Source: Sindora glabra
Lineage: Eukaryota > Streptophyta > Magnoliopsida > Fabales > Fabaceae
Assembly: GCA_020226215.1 (NCBI GenBank)
Contig: CM035227.1
Location: forward strand, 108,731,732 to 108,795,731
Reading direction: 5' to 3'
DNA: 64,000 nt
Below the pieces are notes generated by a model. That model did no database searches and was not told the DNA's origin. It saw only the letters and a program-made list of their open reading frames with translations. Shown here in pieces: positions 39,301 through 54,300 of this stretch (the stretch's first letter is position 1; each line of letters starts with the position of its first letter). The translations under genes were made by a program, and so were the position numbers.

Positions 39301-42300
39301 TTATGGGGTCTACCCATTTATAACATGTCATTATTATCAATCTTGTTCAAAATATAGTCCAAATAAAAAGGTCAACCTTAGAGGGAGACTTAAACATCCA
39401 AAAAGAATAAAGAAAAAGGTAAACCAAGACTTGAAAGGTTCCAGGCAAAAAGATTCAGAAAAGATTGAACGATATACATACCAGAGGAATCTAGAGACCA
39501 AACACTCTTATCAGGATTACTTGAAAAGGAAAAAGAATTCAACAAAAGTAACAAAATCTATTATTCACACGTCTCTCTTGACTTTAGTATCCCAAAGCTT
39601 TGAAAGTGAATAAATAATGGACTTACCATGCTTTAAGGATCAAATAGGGGGGGGGGGGTTGTTTCATCACTCCTGAGCCACATCACGGTGCAAGAACAGA
39701 AGATTATTGGTCTTTGAACTTTTTGACAACATCACACACATATATGGAGACAAAGCATTACAAGGACTATTCACCTAGCCCAAATCATTAGTGTTAATCC
39801 TAGTAAAAATAATAATAAGAACTAAGCCTTATCTCATTAAGTGAGGTGCATGGATCACACTAAACTATTGGGCTCTATCCGAGACCAGATCTTCAGAAAT
39901 CACTAAAAGATCCCTTTTTACAATTTTCCAGTGTCTTTTTTGGCCTCTCTACACTTTTCCACAAGGTTAAAGACCATGTGTTCAACTCTTTTCACCAGTG
40001 CCTTCAGTAACCTTCTTTGCTCCAGTAATCTTCTTTGCACATGACCATACCACCTTAACTGATTTTTTATCTTCTCCTCAATAAGTATCACACCAATATT
40101 CCCTCGTATGCATTCATTTTGTATCTTATCCTTTCTTGTGTGACCATGCATCCATCTTAATGTTCTAATTTTTCCTACAATAAACCCTAAACCCATTTTT
40201 TGTTCTTGTTGTCCCTTTAGAGACCAATATTCACTACAATAAAGCATAATTAGTCGTGTAACAATCCGATAAAACTTCCCTTTAAGCTTAGTAGGTAATT
40301 TGCAATCACAAAAAACCCCTGATGCTTTTTTCCATTTTAACCATCTAGCTTGTATCCTGTGTGTAACATTTCCATCAATTTTCCCACGCTTTGTAACATA
40401 AATTCCAGACAGTTGAATTTAGACACTTATGGCATGACATGCTCTCCAATTCTTATCTCCAAATCATTTTATCTTATTTCTTATTAAATTTACAATGCAT
40501 ATACTCTATCTTGCTCCTATTCAAGCAAAAACCCTTTGATTCCAATGCCTATCTCCAAAGCTCAAATTTATAGTTAATCTTTTCCCTTGCTTCCTTAATC
40601 AGAATTATATCATCTACAAATAGCATAAATTTAGGGATAGTCTCTTATATATCCATGATAAGCACATTCAAAATTAGATTAAACAAGTAAGGACACAGGG
40701 GCTGAGCCCTAATATAGACCTATTCTTATAGTAAAATCCTTTGTCTCACCTCCAAAAGTTCTTACACTTATAGTTACTCCATCATACATGTCTTATATAG
40801 CCTAAATATATGCCACGTAGACTCCTTTCTTCTCCAGAACCTTCCACAACACTTCTTTTGATACTTGATCATAGACTTTTTCCAGATCAATGAAAATCAT
40901 ATGTAAGTCTCTTTCTTGCCTTCGATACCTTTCCATCAATCCATGTAGAAGATAAATAGCCTCTATTATAAACCTTCCTGACATAAATCCAAATTGATTC
41001 TCTACAATCCTAGTCTCATGTCTTAAAAGGAACCTTGACCTTCCAAAAAGACCTTTTCCAATAATAATAATAATAATAATAATAATATATAGGGAGAGAA
41101 AGAGAGAGAGGAAAGAGAGTACATGAAAAGGGGATGAAGAATCCTCAAAATAAAGAAATAAAATTAATACAAACTCACAATCCAATATCGATGCAAATTT
41201 GACATGCTCAACCCATTAAAGTAACTGTTGGCTTCAAGCCGAACTTAGGCTAGAAACAAAATCCTGTTCCACAACAGAACACTTGGCAGGGCCTCATTTC
41301 TGAAAATTTTAGCATTTATTCCCAACCAAATGCACCAAATCTAGCATACTACCCAACAACCACCTTTTCCTTATTACTCCCAAAATTTATGAAATAAGTA
41401 GCCCAAATTCTCTAGGGAAACCTAAGTAATAGAGGAAGGAATTTGGTCCAACACTATCCAAAATAGCATAACCCCACCTTTCCATCTTCAACGTTGATAC
41501 CAATCAAACCACCCTTACTGAGATCGACACGTAATAATACCGCATAAGATAATAAGCAAGGAGATGAAATTTAGAAAATTAACTTTACCTTTAGATAAGA
41601 AAATTAGAAAAGGATTATGTCATCTACCAATTGCAAATGAGAAACTTCCATTAAATCATTCGCTATAGTCAAACTTCTTGCATGCCCCCCATCCAAATCT
41701 TGTTGAAACATCCTATTAAACACATGCACGACAAAGTAAATTTATTAAAAAAAAAAAAAAAGAAGGAAGGACGATCCTTGACAGAAAACCATGCTGTTCC
41801 TTACATCATTCTTTCCGCTCTCCATCAAGAATAATTGAGAAGGTAGCTTAGAAAGACATCCCTCAATCCATGTACTCCAATGAATGCCAAAACCCTTGTT
41901 TTCCAACACTTAATCTAGTAAAGTCTAATTCACCATGTCATAGTCCTTTTCAAAAAGCAAACTTTCATATCTCCTAACATCCTCCACTACTACATTAACC
42001 ACTAGAGCTGTGTCAATAATTTGGTAGCTACGCTTAGAAGCCAAAAGAGTACTCTTGTGAAGTTGAAATCGCATCCCCAAGAAGCTCACAGTCAGAACCT
42101 TATTAATAATCTTATACACAATAGAGACCAAGCTGGTATGCCCACAATCTTTAACCTTAACAAAGCAATCCTTATTGAGAATTAAGGTAATGAAAGTGAA
42201 CTCATAATTGATTCTATATTCCAACAAAATGCAAGAAAAATGTTCAAAATGCCTCCCTTCACCTCCTGAAACCAGATTTTAAAGAAAGCTAAGGAAAAAT

Positions 42301-45300
42301 CATCAGGTCCAAGGTCTTACGCAACATCCAAAATCCAAATAGCCTTCTTGATCTCCACTTTGCCAACATGTCTTTCTACCCAAACAGCCCCATTACCATC
42401 CAAGTGATGCCAATCTAAACCTTCAATAAAAGTACAAAAATGAAGTTGTTCCCCATATAAAGAACACCCAAAAAAGGAAAAAAAAAAATGGATTTGGTGA
42501 TCTCCCTAGCAATGGTTGCTTAGCCTCTCAATAATTTGTCATCATCAACGTCTAATTCTTTAATGAGTTATCCTTCCCCATAGTAGCCATCTTATGGGAA
42601 AAATTAGAATAAGCTTCCTATTCTTTAATTCACTTTAACTGGAATTTTCAATAGAAAAAAATACTTTTTGAAAGAAGGACGAAGCTAACATGAAAATGAG
42701 ATGATCCATCCTTAGGAATAAAGAAACAAAATAGATTAAAATTTACATGAAAATAAAACCAAAAGATCCCCCAATAAAAGTTGTAAAACAGCCTCCCTAT
42801 CCCTTTGCAAATCAGTCAAATTCAATCCTAGAAAGAAATAAGGAAAAAAAAAAAAAATGGGCCATGAGCTTTAACACAAAGCAGATCAACATACATACAT
42901 TTCTCCCATAACAAAAACATAGGTTGACAATACTGCGTAGAAATTCTTGCATTACATTCCAACCTGCTTGAGAATAATATTAAAATTTATGCCTAGGTTA
43001 TAAGGGCTTGCCCATGTTATGGGCTTGCTTGCCTTACATCCAAAGTTAAAGGGTATTATTAAAGTCTTTATGTTTCTTAGTAGCTTTATATAAATAGAGC
43101 ATTAGGATTATGTTTTATATAAAAATCCACCTTCCTATTCATTCTATACTATCAACATTTTCTCTTTTTCTTTTATTCTCTCTAGCCTCTCTCTTATCTC
43201 TCTCTCTCTCTTTCTCTCTAAACTCTAACCATGTTTAGTATCAAAGCGATACCATCTGCCTTGAAATTGTTGTGTGTCACACTTCCGGCAACCTAAAAAG
43301 AAAGCTGTGCTGCTGCCATCAATTAGTTTTAGGTTTTTTGTCTTTCTATTGCTACTTTTATTGGCTGCTTGGTATTTGAGGAGGGAAAAAGGAAAAAAAG
43401 AAGGGAAAAAAATAATTGATTTGTAGTTTTAGCAGATCTATTTCAGTTTATTTATTTATTTAATTTAATTTTAGTTATTGTTCATTGAGTTTCAGGTTTT
43501 GGAAAAAGAAAAATAAATAGAAAAGGAGTTAAATAAAATTGCAATATTGAGAAGAATGTCCATGTGTTGCTGCTTTACGACAATAAGCTTAGAGCAGTGA
43601 ATGAAAGAGGAGCAGATATAGCCTGGCAGTGGCCCCTTTCCTTTTGCCCTTTGGTGCTTTAATACTATCAAAGCATCATACGTTTCACACCCTATTTGGA
43701 TCTTAGAAGCCATTGCCACACAGAAGAAAGAAAATTGGAGGGCTTTCAATCTGAAATTTGAAGTTGGGATTCTGGGCAAGCCCAAGCATGCATGCTTATG
43801 TTCGAATCTTTCCTGCAGTGGACAAGTTGAAACCTCTGCTGCCGCTAGGAGTTGCAACAAATGTGACAGTAGAATACACTTCAGTTCCTTTCCAACAGGA
43901 AGAGGACCTAGAAGTAAAGCTGTCTAGGATCCCCAGGAAAAAAAAGAAAAGAAAAAGAAAAAGAAAACATACGTGTTCTTGTCAGCAACACTTTTGGAAG
44001 TTCTCCTGGTTCCGGCTCTGGCATAGTGTTACCAGGTCTGGTTTCAAAATTTTAAGCACCTTTTTTTTGGCTCTTTTTGAAGCTGTTTGAGGTGGTTTTA
44101 CTGATTCAGTGATATTTAAACCTTACTGGGGCTGTTCTTGTTAGTTTCTCAATGAATTTGGTGTAATTCTGGAAGATTTTGGCTGGTATCATGGAGATTT
44201 AAATGATCTAGTTATAGGTTGATCCTTTTTTTTTTTTTTTTTGGCAGCTTTGATTCAGGGCTATTTGGCAGCATTTTTCTCTGTTGAGGGATTTCAAGAA
44301 AGATTTAATGCAATTTTTTTGGTTGATATGGATTTGTTCCAATTTGGTTGATTTGGCATAGTTGGGACCAGTTTTTTTGGGGAATTCCAACCTTGTTCAA
44401 TGTAATTTTGGTGTTTTTCTGCATGTTTTGGCAGATTTGCTACTGTCAGCAGCGGGGTAATTCTATCTTTAGTATGTTTTTGGTGTGTTTACCATTTTCA
44501 CAACCAGCTTGTGATTTCTGCACTACTTCGCAGTTTTTGATGTATTTTCCTGTTGTTTAGCTATTCTATTTTGGATATGCCATGACTATTCAGCATAGAG
44601 AGGTGAATTTTTTAATTTTTGGCATGGTTCGTAGTTTTGTTGCTGATTTGTGAAGGTTCAGATTTTGACCTGAAATTTGTGATCTTTCAAGTCCACTGGA
44701 ATTTATTTTTGGGCCATAGGAGATGTGATTTGGTGAAATGCTATAAGTAGCTTTTCTGGCAACAGTCTGGCGGAAATGGTTTCAATAATGGTGGTTCTTA
44801 CTATTTTGTTGTGGACAAAATTGTGTTGTTTGGTGCAATGCATGTTTGGCTTTTGTGGTTTACACCATCAATTTTAGTGTCTTCATGAGATTTGAAACAC
44901 TGTTTGGTGACGTGTTTGTTAAAGGTCGTTTATACCACAAGTTATGCCTACTTACATTGGATTGGTTCATGTCTAGTTCATGCTCATGAAATACACGCGA
45001 GGGGCTAGTTGAGGTGTCAATCATGCAGGTGTTGATGTTTATGGCAACAAAGTCAAGGAGACTTCTCGAAGCTGTGTTCAACTTGGCGTTCCTTTCAGCT
45101 TGTAAGTTGAAGAAACTTCTAGGTGTGTCCAACCATAAGTGTTGATGTTTTTAGCTAAGAAGTTAAGTAAGCAACTCAAGGGAAACTAGCAAAAGAGACT
45201 ACTGGATGCTATAGATATTTCTAACAAGGTTTTGGGGCTTTGTAAACGTTTCCATTTGAGGGAGTGTTCCCAAGTTGTTTGCAAAGTTTTAAGTTTATCA

Positions 45301-48300
45301 AGTCTTTGTAGTCATGTTTTATTGCATTTTGACTTTGGGAGTTCAAATTTATGTAACAAGTTTAAGCTTAGTAAGCTTCATCTTGGGAGGGAGTGTTTGA
45401 GAATAATAATAAGTCTAGGTTATCTAGGCTTAGTTATGCTATAGGCATGCTTGTCTTGCACCCGAAGTTAAAGGGCACCAGAATCTTTATATTTCTTACT
45501 AATTGTGTATAAATAGAGCATTAAGATTATGTTTTATATAACAATCCAGCCTCTTATTCATTCTATAATATCAGTATTTTCTCTTATTCTGTTATTCTCT
45601 CTACCCTATCTGTACTCTTTCTTCCTCTAAACCCTAACCATATTTCTCAACATAACCATTTAAACCATAAAATAGCAAGTCTGCAACATCCCAGAGTGAA
45701 CCCTTTAACCTGAATTCTTGCCTCCAGCAAATTACCTCGTGTGGGATGGAAACTATTCTCAACAACAAGAATATCCAAATTAGCCATCTCAATAAGTACT
45801 CCATTTTTATGCACACATCTCCAGAGACCTCCTTTACTCCGCACTTTCGATTTCTCTTTGACAAATTTCAATTTTTTCAGGAAGAAAATACCAGTCCGCT
45901 CTTCCACACTACAACTGTATTTGACAATTAGCTAATGATATTAATGATTAGCTGATTGTATTAGCAATTAGTTATTAACTAATTGTATTAAGTAATTTAA
46001 TAAGTTGATAATATTAGTTGTTTGTATTAAAAAATATTTAGTAAAATTAACTATGTACTATTAATTGTTTGCATGTAAAATAACGTATAAGGACATGAAT
46101 ATATTTTATAATTTATTTGACTAATCTTTTACTTTAATAATATTTCATATTTTATTTTATATATTATTAATCTGATTAAATTTTTGCATAAAAATATATT
46201 ATTATAATTTATTATTTATTAAATTTTATCATAAAAATAAATTATTGTAACTTATTATACTCATAAAATTTTACTTTAAGAAATAAATAATTATTTTATC
46301 ATACTTATTTGATTTTTTTTAGAAATAGATAATTATAATTTTCGAACAAATGATCAATTAACACATTTCATGTACATAAATAAAAAAGAGTAATTCTACA
46401 TAATGAAAAAGTACAAGTGAGCAATGAGATGGGATAAAAAAAATTTTATGAATTTAATTTATTGTAGATATTATATAAAAAGATAAATATAATAACAAAT
46501 ATTTTCTCATACTTGTGACTAAATTCGAAGAATATATTTCATCTCTATATATTTTATGCTGAGTAGCCTCACAGCTATTATCTCATACTTCTTTTTTTAT
46601 ACACACCATGTTTTTCATAATTGAAAGTTAAGATTATGACGTTCCCTTTTTTTTACAAGGGCAAGGGAGGAAATAAGTAAATAATTAACAAGGAAAAATA
46701 CTTTTTGTTGGCTTTGGTTCAAACAACTATTTGAAAATGATGGGTTCCCCCGCTTTTTCAAAATATCTAATTGAAGGCTAATAACCCAACTAAATTAGCC
46801 ATTTGCCAAACACCTAAAATAGCTATTTAACCAAAACAATCAACTAATATAAATCAAACCAACTAAAAGCTGATGAAAAAGCCATTTGCCAAACAACTTC
46901 TACATTTTTTCTTTGCATAGGAGGGGGGAAAAATGAAAAAACTTCTATAAATAAAGAGAATACAAGAGAAGACAAGGGTAGGAAAAATAAAATAAAACAA
47001 AGTTGCAGCCCAACAAACATTTTTGGGCCATTGATGAAATTTACTACTCTTGTTATAGGGGTTATGACAATTAAGTTGCATAAGCACTTATTTCTACAAC
47101 CAATCGACACATATCTTTAAAATAAATAACAAAAGGAAAAAACATAAAAAAATATTAGGACACTGCAATAAGCCAAAGGAGAAACAAACTGTTCAGTCAA
47201 TAAAAAGCCAGAAAATGCTTATTAAAAAACTTGTTAAACAAACTTAAATAGCAGAGATGCTAGAGATGAAAATACAATACCTTCTCCGGACGGGTTTCCA
47301 CCTTAAAACGAAGCAAACCCAAACAAAGCAAGAGAACAATTGCCAATGAGGAACAAAGCACAATAGCTGGGTTTCTAGCAGCCCATCTTCCATAAGTCCT
47401 GGGTCCAAGAACAAAATTTTAATAAACAGATTATGTGAACATATCATACACTAGAGTTACTGACCTGAAAAATCTTGACATGTATCCTTGAACAAGAGAA
47501 AGTTGCACCCCATTGCTCACTTGTGGATCCATTGATTGCACCTTTAACCATCAAACATAGGCAAGAAGATGAAAATTTTTGCATATCGATGCAAGAAAGA
47601 GATTTGGCGGATATTGCAGACTGTGGGATGCTGGATTGGCTGATGATGTATTTGGGTGTCCCAATATTATTGGCAATAATAATGTCATACAAGAGGTTAG
47701 CAAACCGCATAAAGCTTGGTTCTCAATTATGTGTTTGCTGTGTTCTGGAAGTTCAAAGACTAACACCAACTTGTTTTTGTATTGTGAGAGGGTTTGGCAA
47801 TTAGGAATTAGCTACTTTGTTAGGAGTTTTGTGGCATTGTCCTTTTCAAATATTGTGCTTTTGGTAATATCAAGGAAAAAAATGCACTTGGGAAAGTTGC
47901 AAGACTTGTCTTATGGTCTATATAGTTGAAAAGGAATGTTAGAATCTTTAAGCAACAATATCAGCCTATATTCTTGGTGTGGGATAAGATTATTTTGTTA
48001 CTTCACCTTGGCTTAAAGCTTGGGTTCTTCTGAGGAACCATTTTGATGGATTAGTTTGATTAATTTGCAAAAGACTTGGATTAGTTTTGATTAATTTTCT
48101 CGGGTTCTTCTGTTGAGAAGTGCTCATCCTCTTTTCATGCACCCTTTTTCTTTCTATTTATAATATCTTCATTTTCTATATAAAAATATTATTGGCAATG
48201 ACCTAACTTCAAGAGAATGAAAACAAAATCCACACTAATAACATACCAAACAGAACCGTTAAGGCCAAATGCAAATGTCAAATAATTTTAAAGATGCCAC

Positions 48301-51300
48301 TAAACTAGAAGACACTACAGAATAGTTGTTTAAACTACCGGCACAAGCTTATGCAGCTAAGCCAGGGTCGACTGGAATCTCCCTTCTAAAGTCTTGAACA
48401 TATAGATCAGATATTAAACAAATGTGCAATATAAAAATAGAAATACCTCAACGGCACACCCTTCATCCTTTTGATGGTTACTGAGATGGCTTCCAGAACA
48501 GCGAATATCATCCAACAGTGGTTCTGCATTGGATCCATGTCCCTTCCTTTCCCTTGTCCCTTTCAACAATACCCATCCAAACAACACAAACACTAATACA
48601 ATGTACACAATCACCAATGAAAGTTCCAAACATCTGACCTGCAGGTATCATATTTAAAAAAAAAAAAAAAAAGAAAGAAAAAAAGAAGAAGAGAGAGGGG
48701 GGGAAAGAAAAAGTCACAACCTCTAAAAGGAAAATAACAGTTTTCAAGTGGACAACTGAGTCACCCACTGCACCATCAAAACATCATCATTAAGAAAACA
48801 AATAAAAGCTGATAAAAAAGGGAATATTATCATTGTTTAAAACCTTAAAATTTCCAATTCCGACAGAGCACGCATCTCTTTTCTGTGGTGAGGGTTCTGG
48901 TTGTGAGCACACTGGAGATGAAGGACAATCACCACAAGAGCAGCTCAATGAAGAGTCAGCACATGAATAGACAGATGCATTCATAAATTCCATTGGAGAT
49001 GAGTCAGGAACAGTTGTCTTAAAATTTATGGAATATGGTGAACCAGGGAAGCCCGGAGCAGCTTTTTGACCAATAAATGCAAACCACTCTGGCAATAATA
49101 AACATGAATATAAAAATAATCATTATAACATTTAAAACATACAGACTCCAAGTCAATGAATGGAAGAAACAGTCTAATGAAAATTGGCCAGAAGATCTCC
49201 GATATCAACTTCATATCAAAATAGGAATAAAATACAGATCTGTGCCCCATAATAGAAACATAAGTCTGTTATTCTGAAAATGGAGTATAGATCACAAAAC
49301 GAAAACAAAAGAAGAAAAAGTTTAAACCAGCAACGTCTACTCTTTTCAATGAAAAGGGGAAAATTTACAGATGGAAAAGAGAGTAAAAAGGAGGCCGAGG
49401 AATCCTCAAAAAAAAAAAAAAAAGACAGTCAAGAGAACATTGCAGCCCAATTCCTGTGCAAATCAAACAACACCAACCCTCTGAAGTAGCCATTAGATTT
49501 TAGCCAGGGAGACTACAAACAAAATCCTATCCCACAAGGGTATAGACTGGGCCTGATTCCTAAAAATTCTAGTTTTTTGTTTCCGATTAGATGCACCAAA
49601 TGAAAGAGCACAATCCCAAGCAACCCTCTTGGTTCCATTCTTTGATAGAAAACGAAAATATTTTGTTATAAAAAAAGATATCTTATAAAATATAGGAGAA
49701 AATTACAAAAAAGAGGGTAAGAAATCCTCAAACAAAATGGGGAAAACTAAAAACAGCAATAAAACACTATGAAAACCTTACTATGAAAGATCCAAACTCC
49801 ACATCCAATTTCTTTGTAACTCTCAAACTTATCCCTCAAAAGAAACCATGGGCTAAGCCAAAGTGAGGTGACAATTTTTATGCCGCACCAACATCATTGG
49901 CTGATATAACTATAATATCTAGCATTCCTTTACAAGACACTAGAAGACAGCAAATTTTGTTACTTCCCATAGTGCACTTTTTTCCTTACTCCTCCCAAAG
50001 CCACAGTATCCAGTAGTAAAGAGATTGTCCACAGTAGCTGGGCAAACCCACCAAGCCCTAAACAAGGAGAAAAACTTACTCCGTAACTACCAAGGCATCT
50101 CACAATGCAAAAAACAAATGACTTCTGGTTTCTGAATTTTTAGCACCGTAGTATAATATTTGGAAGATCATCCGTATAAGGGAAATAAATATGTTGATCG
50201 TATATTGATATTAGGATGATTGTAGATTGATTCTTATTCATTTTCCTAGGCTAATTGATTTAAGATTCTCTTGTAACATTTGTATATAAACAGATTGATA
50301 TTAGGATAACTATAGATTGATTTAAGATTCTGAATTTTTATCATGGTAGAATTATATCCGGAAGATCATCCATATAAGGGAAATAAATATATTGATCATA
50401 GATTGATATTAGGATGATTACAGATTGATTCTTATTCATTTTCCTAGGCTGATTGATTTAAGATTCTCTTGTAACATTTGTATATATACAGAACAAGTGC
50501 AGAGTAGCTTGGTCAAGACATTCCAACAAATTCAAGTTGGCACCAGAGTAAGTTCAATTCCATCTCTGACTTCTTCATTTAACCGTATATCATTCTGGCA
50601 GACCCCTCATCCTTTCGACACTTACAATTACTCTGGTCCACAGTTGCAATTCTCTTTGGTATCAATTATTTTTAATATAATTTTGGTACTGTTCATGTGT
50701 ACACGTTTCACAGCAGTACCACTCACACAGCAGTGGTCTGGAATTCTTCAGATCTGGTTTATCACATATTTCTCTTCTGAAGTTGGTGTTCATTTGTCTT
50801 CATGAAGCATGGAGAACCCAAGAAATTTTAAGCCTTTCATTTATGAAAAATTCATATATCATTGAAGCTCATGATTACAAGAAATTTCTTCAACTCAAGG
50901 CAGCCAAACAAGCTCAATCATCATTTGCTCCAATTGTACAAACAGATAATTTTGTTGGTTTTTGCCCATCTACGCCTATTGGTCTATGGTACTCCATTCT
51001 GGAGCTTCCGCTCGTATTGTCGGGAATCAATCACCCCTTACCCATATTCAATGTTCAAGTAATCTTCCAAACTATAATTTTAGCAGATGGATTCAAAATT
51101 GCTGCTAAAGCTGTTTGTATGGTTAAACCTCTTCCAAAGATGTCTTCAAATACATTCTCTAAATACCTGAGTGTCCATTCAATTTAATTGTCATAAGTCA
51201 GCTTACAAACACACACACACACTAAATTGTTCTGTTGCTTCTCTTTTCAATTCCTTTGTTGTACAAGACCGAGGCAACAGACAAATGAATGGTGTAAGGC

Positions 51301-54300
51301 ATAAGCCACAAGGACAAGACTACCTTCAAACCACATCTTTAGTAGCTTGACCTAGTGTTCTTTCATAACCGTTTGGGTCATCCAAGTATTTCCAAACTCT
51401 AGAAGATGGTTCCTCATCTCTCCAGCCTTCAATCCTTAGATTGTCAATCTTGTCAACTTAATAAGTATGCTCATGCTTCATTTCTAGTAAAATAGATAAT
51501 AGTGCTGCCTTTCCTCTCTTGATTGTTCATTCAGATATGTGGGGCACTAGTCCTATTGGTTCGAGTTTGGGATTTCAATATTGTTACCTTAAAAGACGTC
51601 TATTCTCATTTCAATTGGTTTTTTTCTTATGAAAGATCACTTAGAATTATTTTCAATATCTAAATCCTTTTGTTCAAAGATTAGTACACAATTTGATATA
51701 CCTATTTGCATTTTAACTAAGTGACAATGATTGTGAATATTATTCTACCTAATTTTCTTCCTTCATATGATATTTTGCATCAATCAACATGTCCATATAC
51801 CCCCAACAAAATGGGATTCCTGAACATAAAAAACAACACTTAATTGAAATTGCAAGAACACCCTTATTGCATGCAAATGTCCCCTTTTTTTCTGGGGGGG
51901 GGGGGGGGGTGGTATTTTCCTCACTATCTGATATTTAATTAATCAAATGTTATCATCAATTTTACAAAATCAAGTTCCTCTCACTATTTTGCTTCCTAAA
52001 GATCCCATTTATTTGTTTCTTCATAGCATTTTTGGATGTACTTGATTTATTCATGATCTTTCTATAGGTCAAAAAAACTTTTCCCCAGAGCCATCAAATG
52101 TGTCTTTTTGGGATATAGTCGGTTGCAAAAAGGGTATAGATGCTATTCCCCCACATTGAATTGTTTTTTCACCATTCTTGATGTCACTTTTTTTGAGAAG
52201 TCTCTATCCTTCAAATCTTACGGATGACTACAATGTCTCTAAGCTCCTACAACTCCTTGGTTTAATCCTTCATCAATTGTGCCTATCAAAACACCAACAT
52301 CTCAAGAAGAAACCCTTCTATCACTTATCAACATCATCATCACTCTACACAAATTGAAAGTTCTAAAGATGTGAAAATTACCTCGCACACTACAATAGCT
52401 CCACTTGCCACAGACCAAGCTGTCTCACTAGATAACCATCCTATTACTCTTCTAAAAGGTACTCAATCCACTCGTAATCCTTATCCCATTTACACATGCA
52501 TGCCTAGGTTGTCACTATTTATTTACACACAACCATGCTTGTGTGTTTGCCTTGTCCTCTATTTCCAAACCTAGACAATGTAGGGCACTATCCCATCCAA
52601 GTTGGTGTCAAGCTATGATTGATGAAATGGCTACTTTACATTCTAGTGGCAAATGGGATCTTATTACTTTACCTAGGGATAAATCCACAATAGGATGCCA
52701 TCAGGATTTTATAGTGAAAGTTGGACCCAATGGACAAGTTTATCAATTGAAAGATTATCTTGTAGCTAAAGGATATACTTGAATTTTAGGCCTTGATTGC
52801 AATGGTACTTTCTCTCTCCAATGGCTAAGATTGCTTTCGTGCATCTATTTCTATCCAAGGCTTCCATTACACACCTTTTCACCAATTAGACATCAAGAAT
52901 GCTATCCAACATGTCATAAGCTGAGAGCTTTCTAATCAAAACCCTATAGTGCACGCTTGTCATACTTAGCCAACATGTTACCCTTTCCCCAATTTTGACG
53001 TGGCATTATTAGAATAGATAGCAAGACATTGCAGATTTATCCCTCTCTGAAGAAAATCCCATGTAATTGCCTGCAAGTCAAAGTACCCACACATAACAAG
53101 TCGAAAGATGCCCACACTAGGATCCTCTAAGCACAACGGGCCAAAAAAGGACAATTTTGAATAATGAGAGGAACAACTCATTTACTTGATAGATATTTCA
53201 TTCCATAGTTTTGAGTATGTAAGGATGGCCATAAGCTAATATACTCAAACCCCAAGCAAAATGCTAAGCAACTCCACTAGGCTTGCAAACATTCCACCCT
53301 GTAAAAGCATTTTTAACTTAAGGACATTTGCCACAAGTAGACATACTTGCAAGTTGACATAAGACCTTCTCTCAATTCTCCAAATGAGATCTTAACACCT
53401 TATTATACTAAGACAAAAATAAAAATGAGAGGATCATAACTGTGGACTTTACAAATCCTTCTAGATTCTCAAAACATATAAAAATTACCCAAAATATCCC
53501 CAAATTAGGGGGGAGACCCCTATAACATTTTTCCACCAAGTTTCATTAAAAATCAAGAATGTTTGCCTATCATACTTATCACAGCTGCTAGCTTGTGATA
53601 CTACATGGTAATTTACAACATGAAGTGTCCATAAAGCAATCATCGAGATTGGTTGGTTAGGGAGAATCTAAAATAGTATGCCATTTGTTCAAGTCTTCCT
53701 ATGGACTAGAACAATCTGCTTGGGCTTGCATGAGAAGACTTATTCAAGTTGTTTCAAGCTTTGGTAATGACTCAAAGCAAGTATGACCACTTGGTTTCCA
53801 ACCAAGATTCTTCATCAGAACTGTATATATTTGCGAATGATGTAGTCACAACAAAGTGAACAAATAAGTATTGCCTGAAATAATACTTGTTTCAACACTT
53901 CCAAACCAAAGATTTGAGAAAGTTGTGCTATTTTTCTGGAATTGAAGTAGCTCAATCGAGATAGTGTTGCTATTTCTCAAAGTATGCCTTGGACATCTTG
54001 GAAGAGATAGTGATTTAGCCACCAAAGAAGGGTTTTTAAAGACCAAATTCCCAATAACTAATCCACCTAAATCTTTGGCCTTACCACAAACCTTCCAACT
54101 ATAAAATGATTCCTTTTACTAACACCAGTCCTACTCCATAAAAATCTCTCATGATTCCCTTATTTTTATTTGCCACTCTCTTCAAAATCTTGAACAAGAA
54201 AGATAATAAAAAAGAATGATCAATAAGCAAGCTTGATTCAAGAGTGACTCAACCCTTCAATGAGAAAAAACACCTTTACAATTATCCAACCTTCTAGAAA

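Noticed and set aside
41061..41090. Short AAT repeat as a CRISPR or structured array
   Set aside because: It is a simple trinucleotide microsatellite with no spacers, in a eukaryotic intron.
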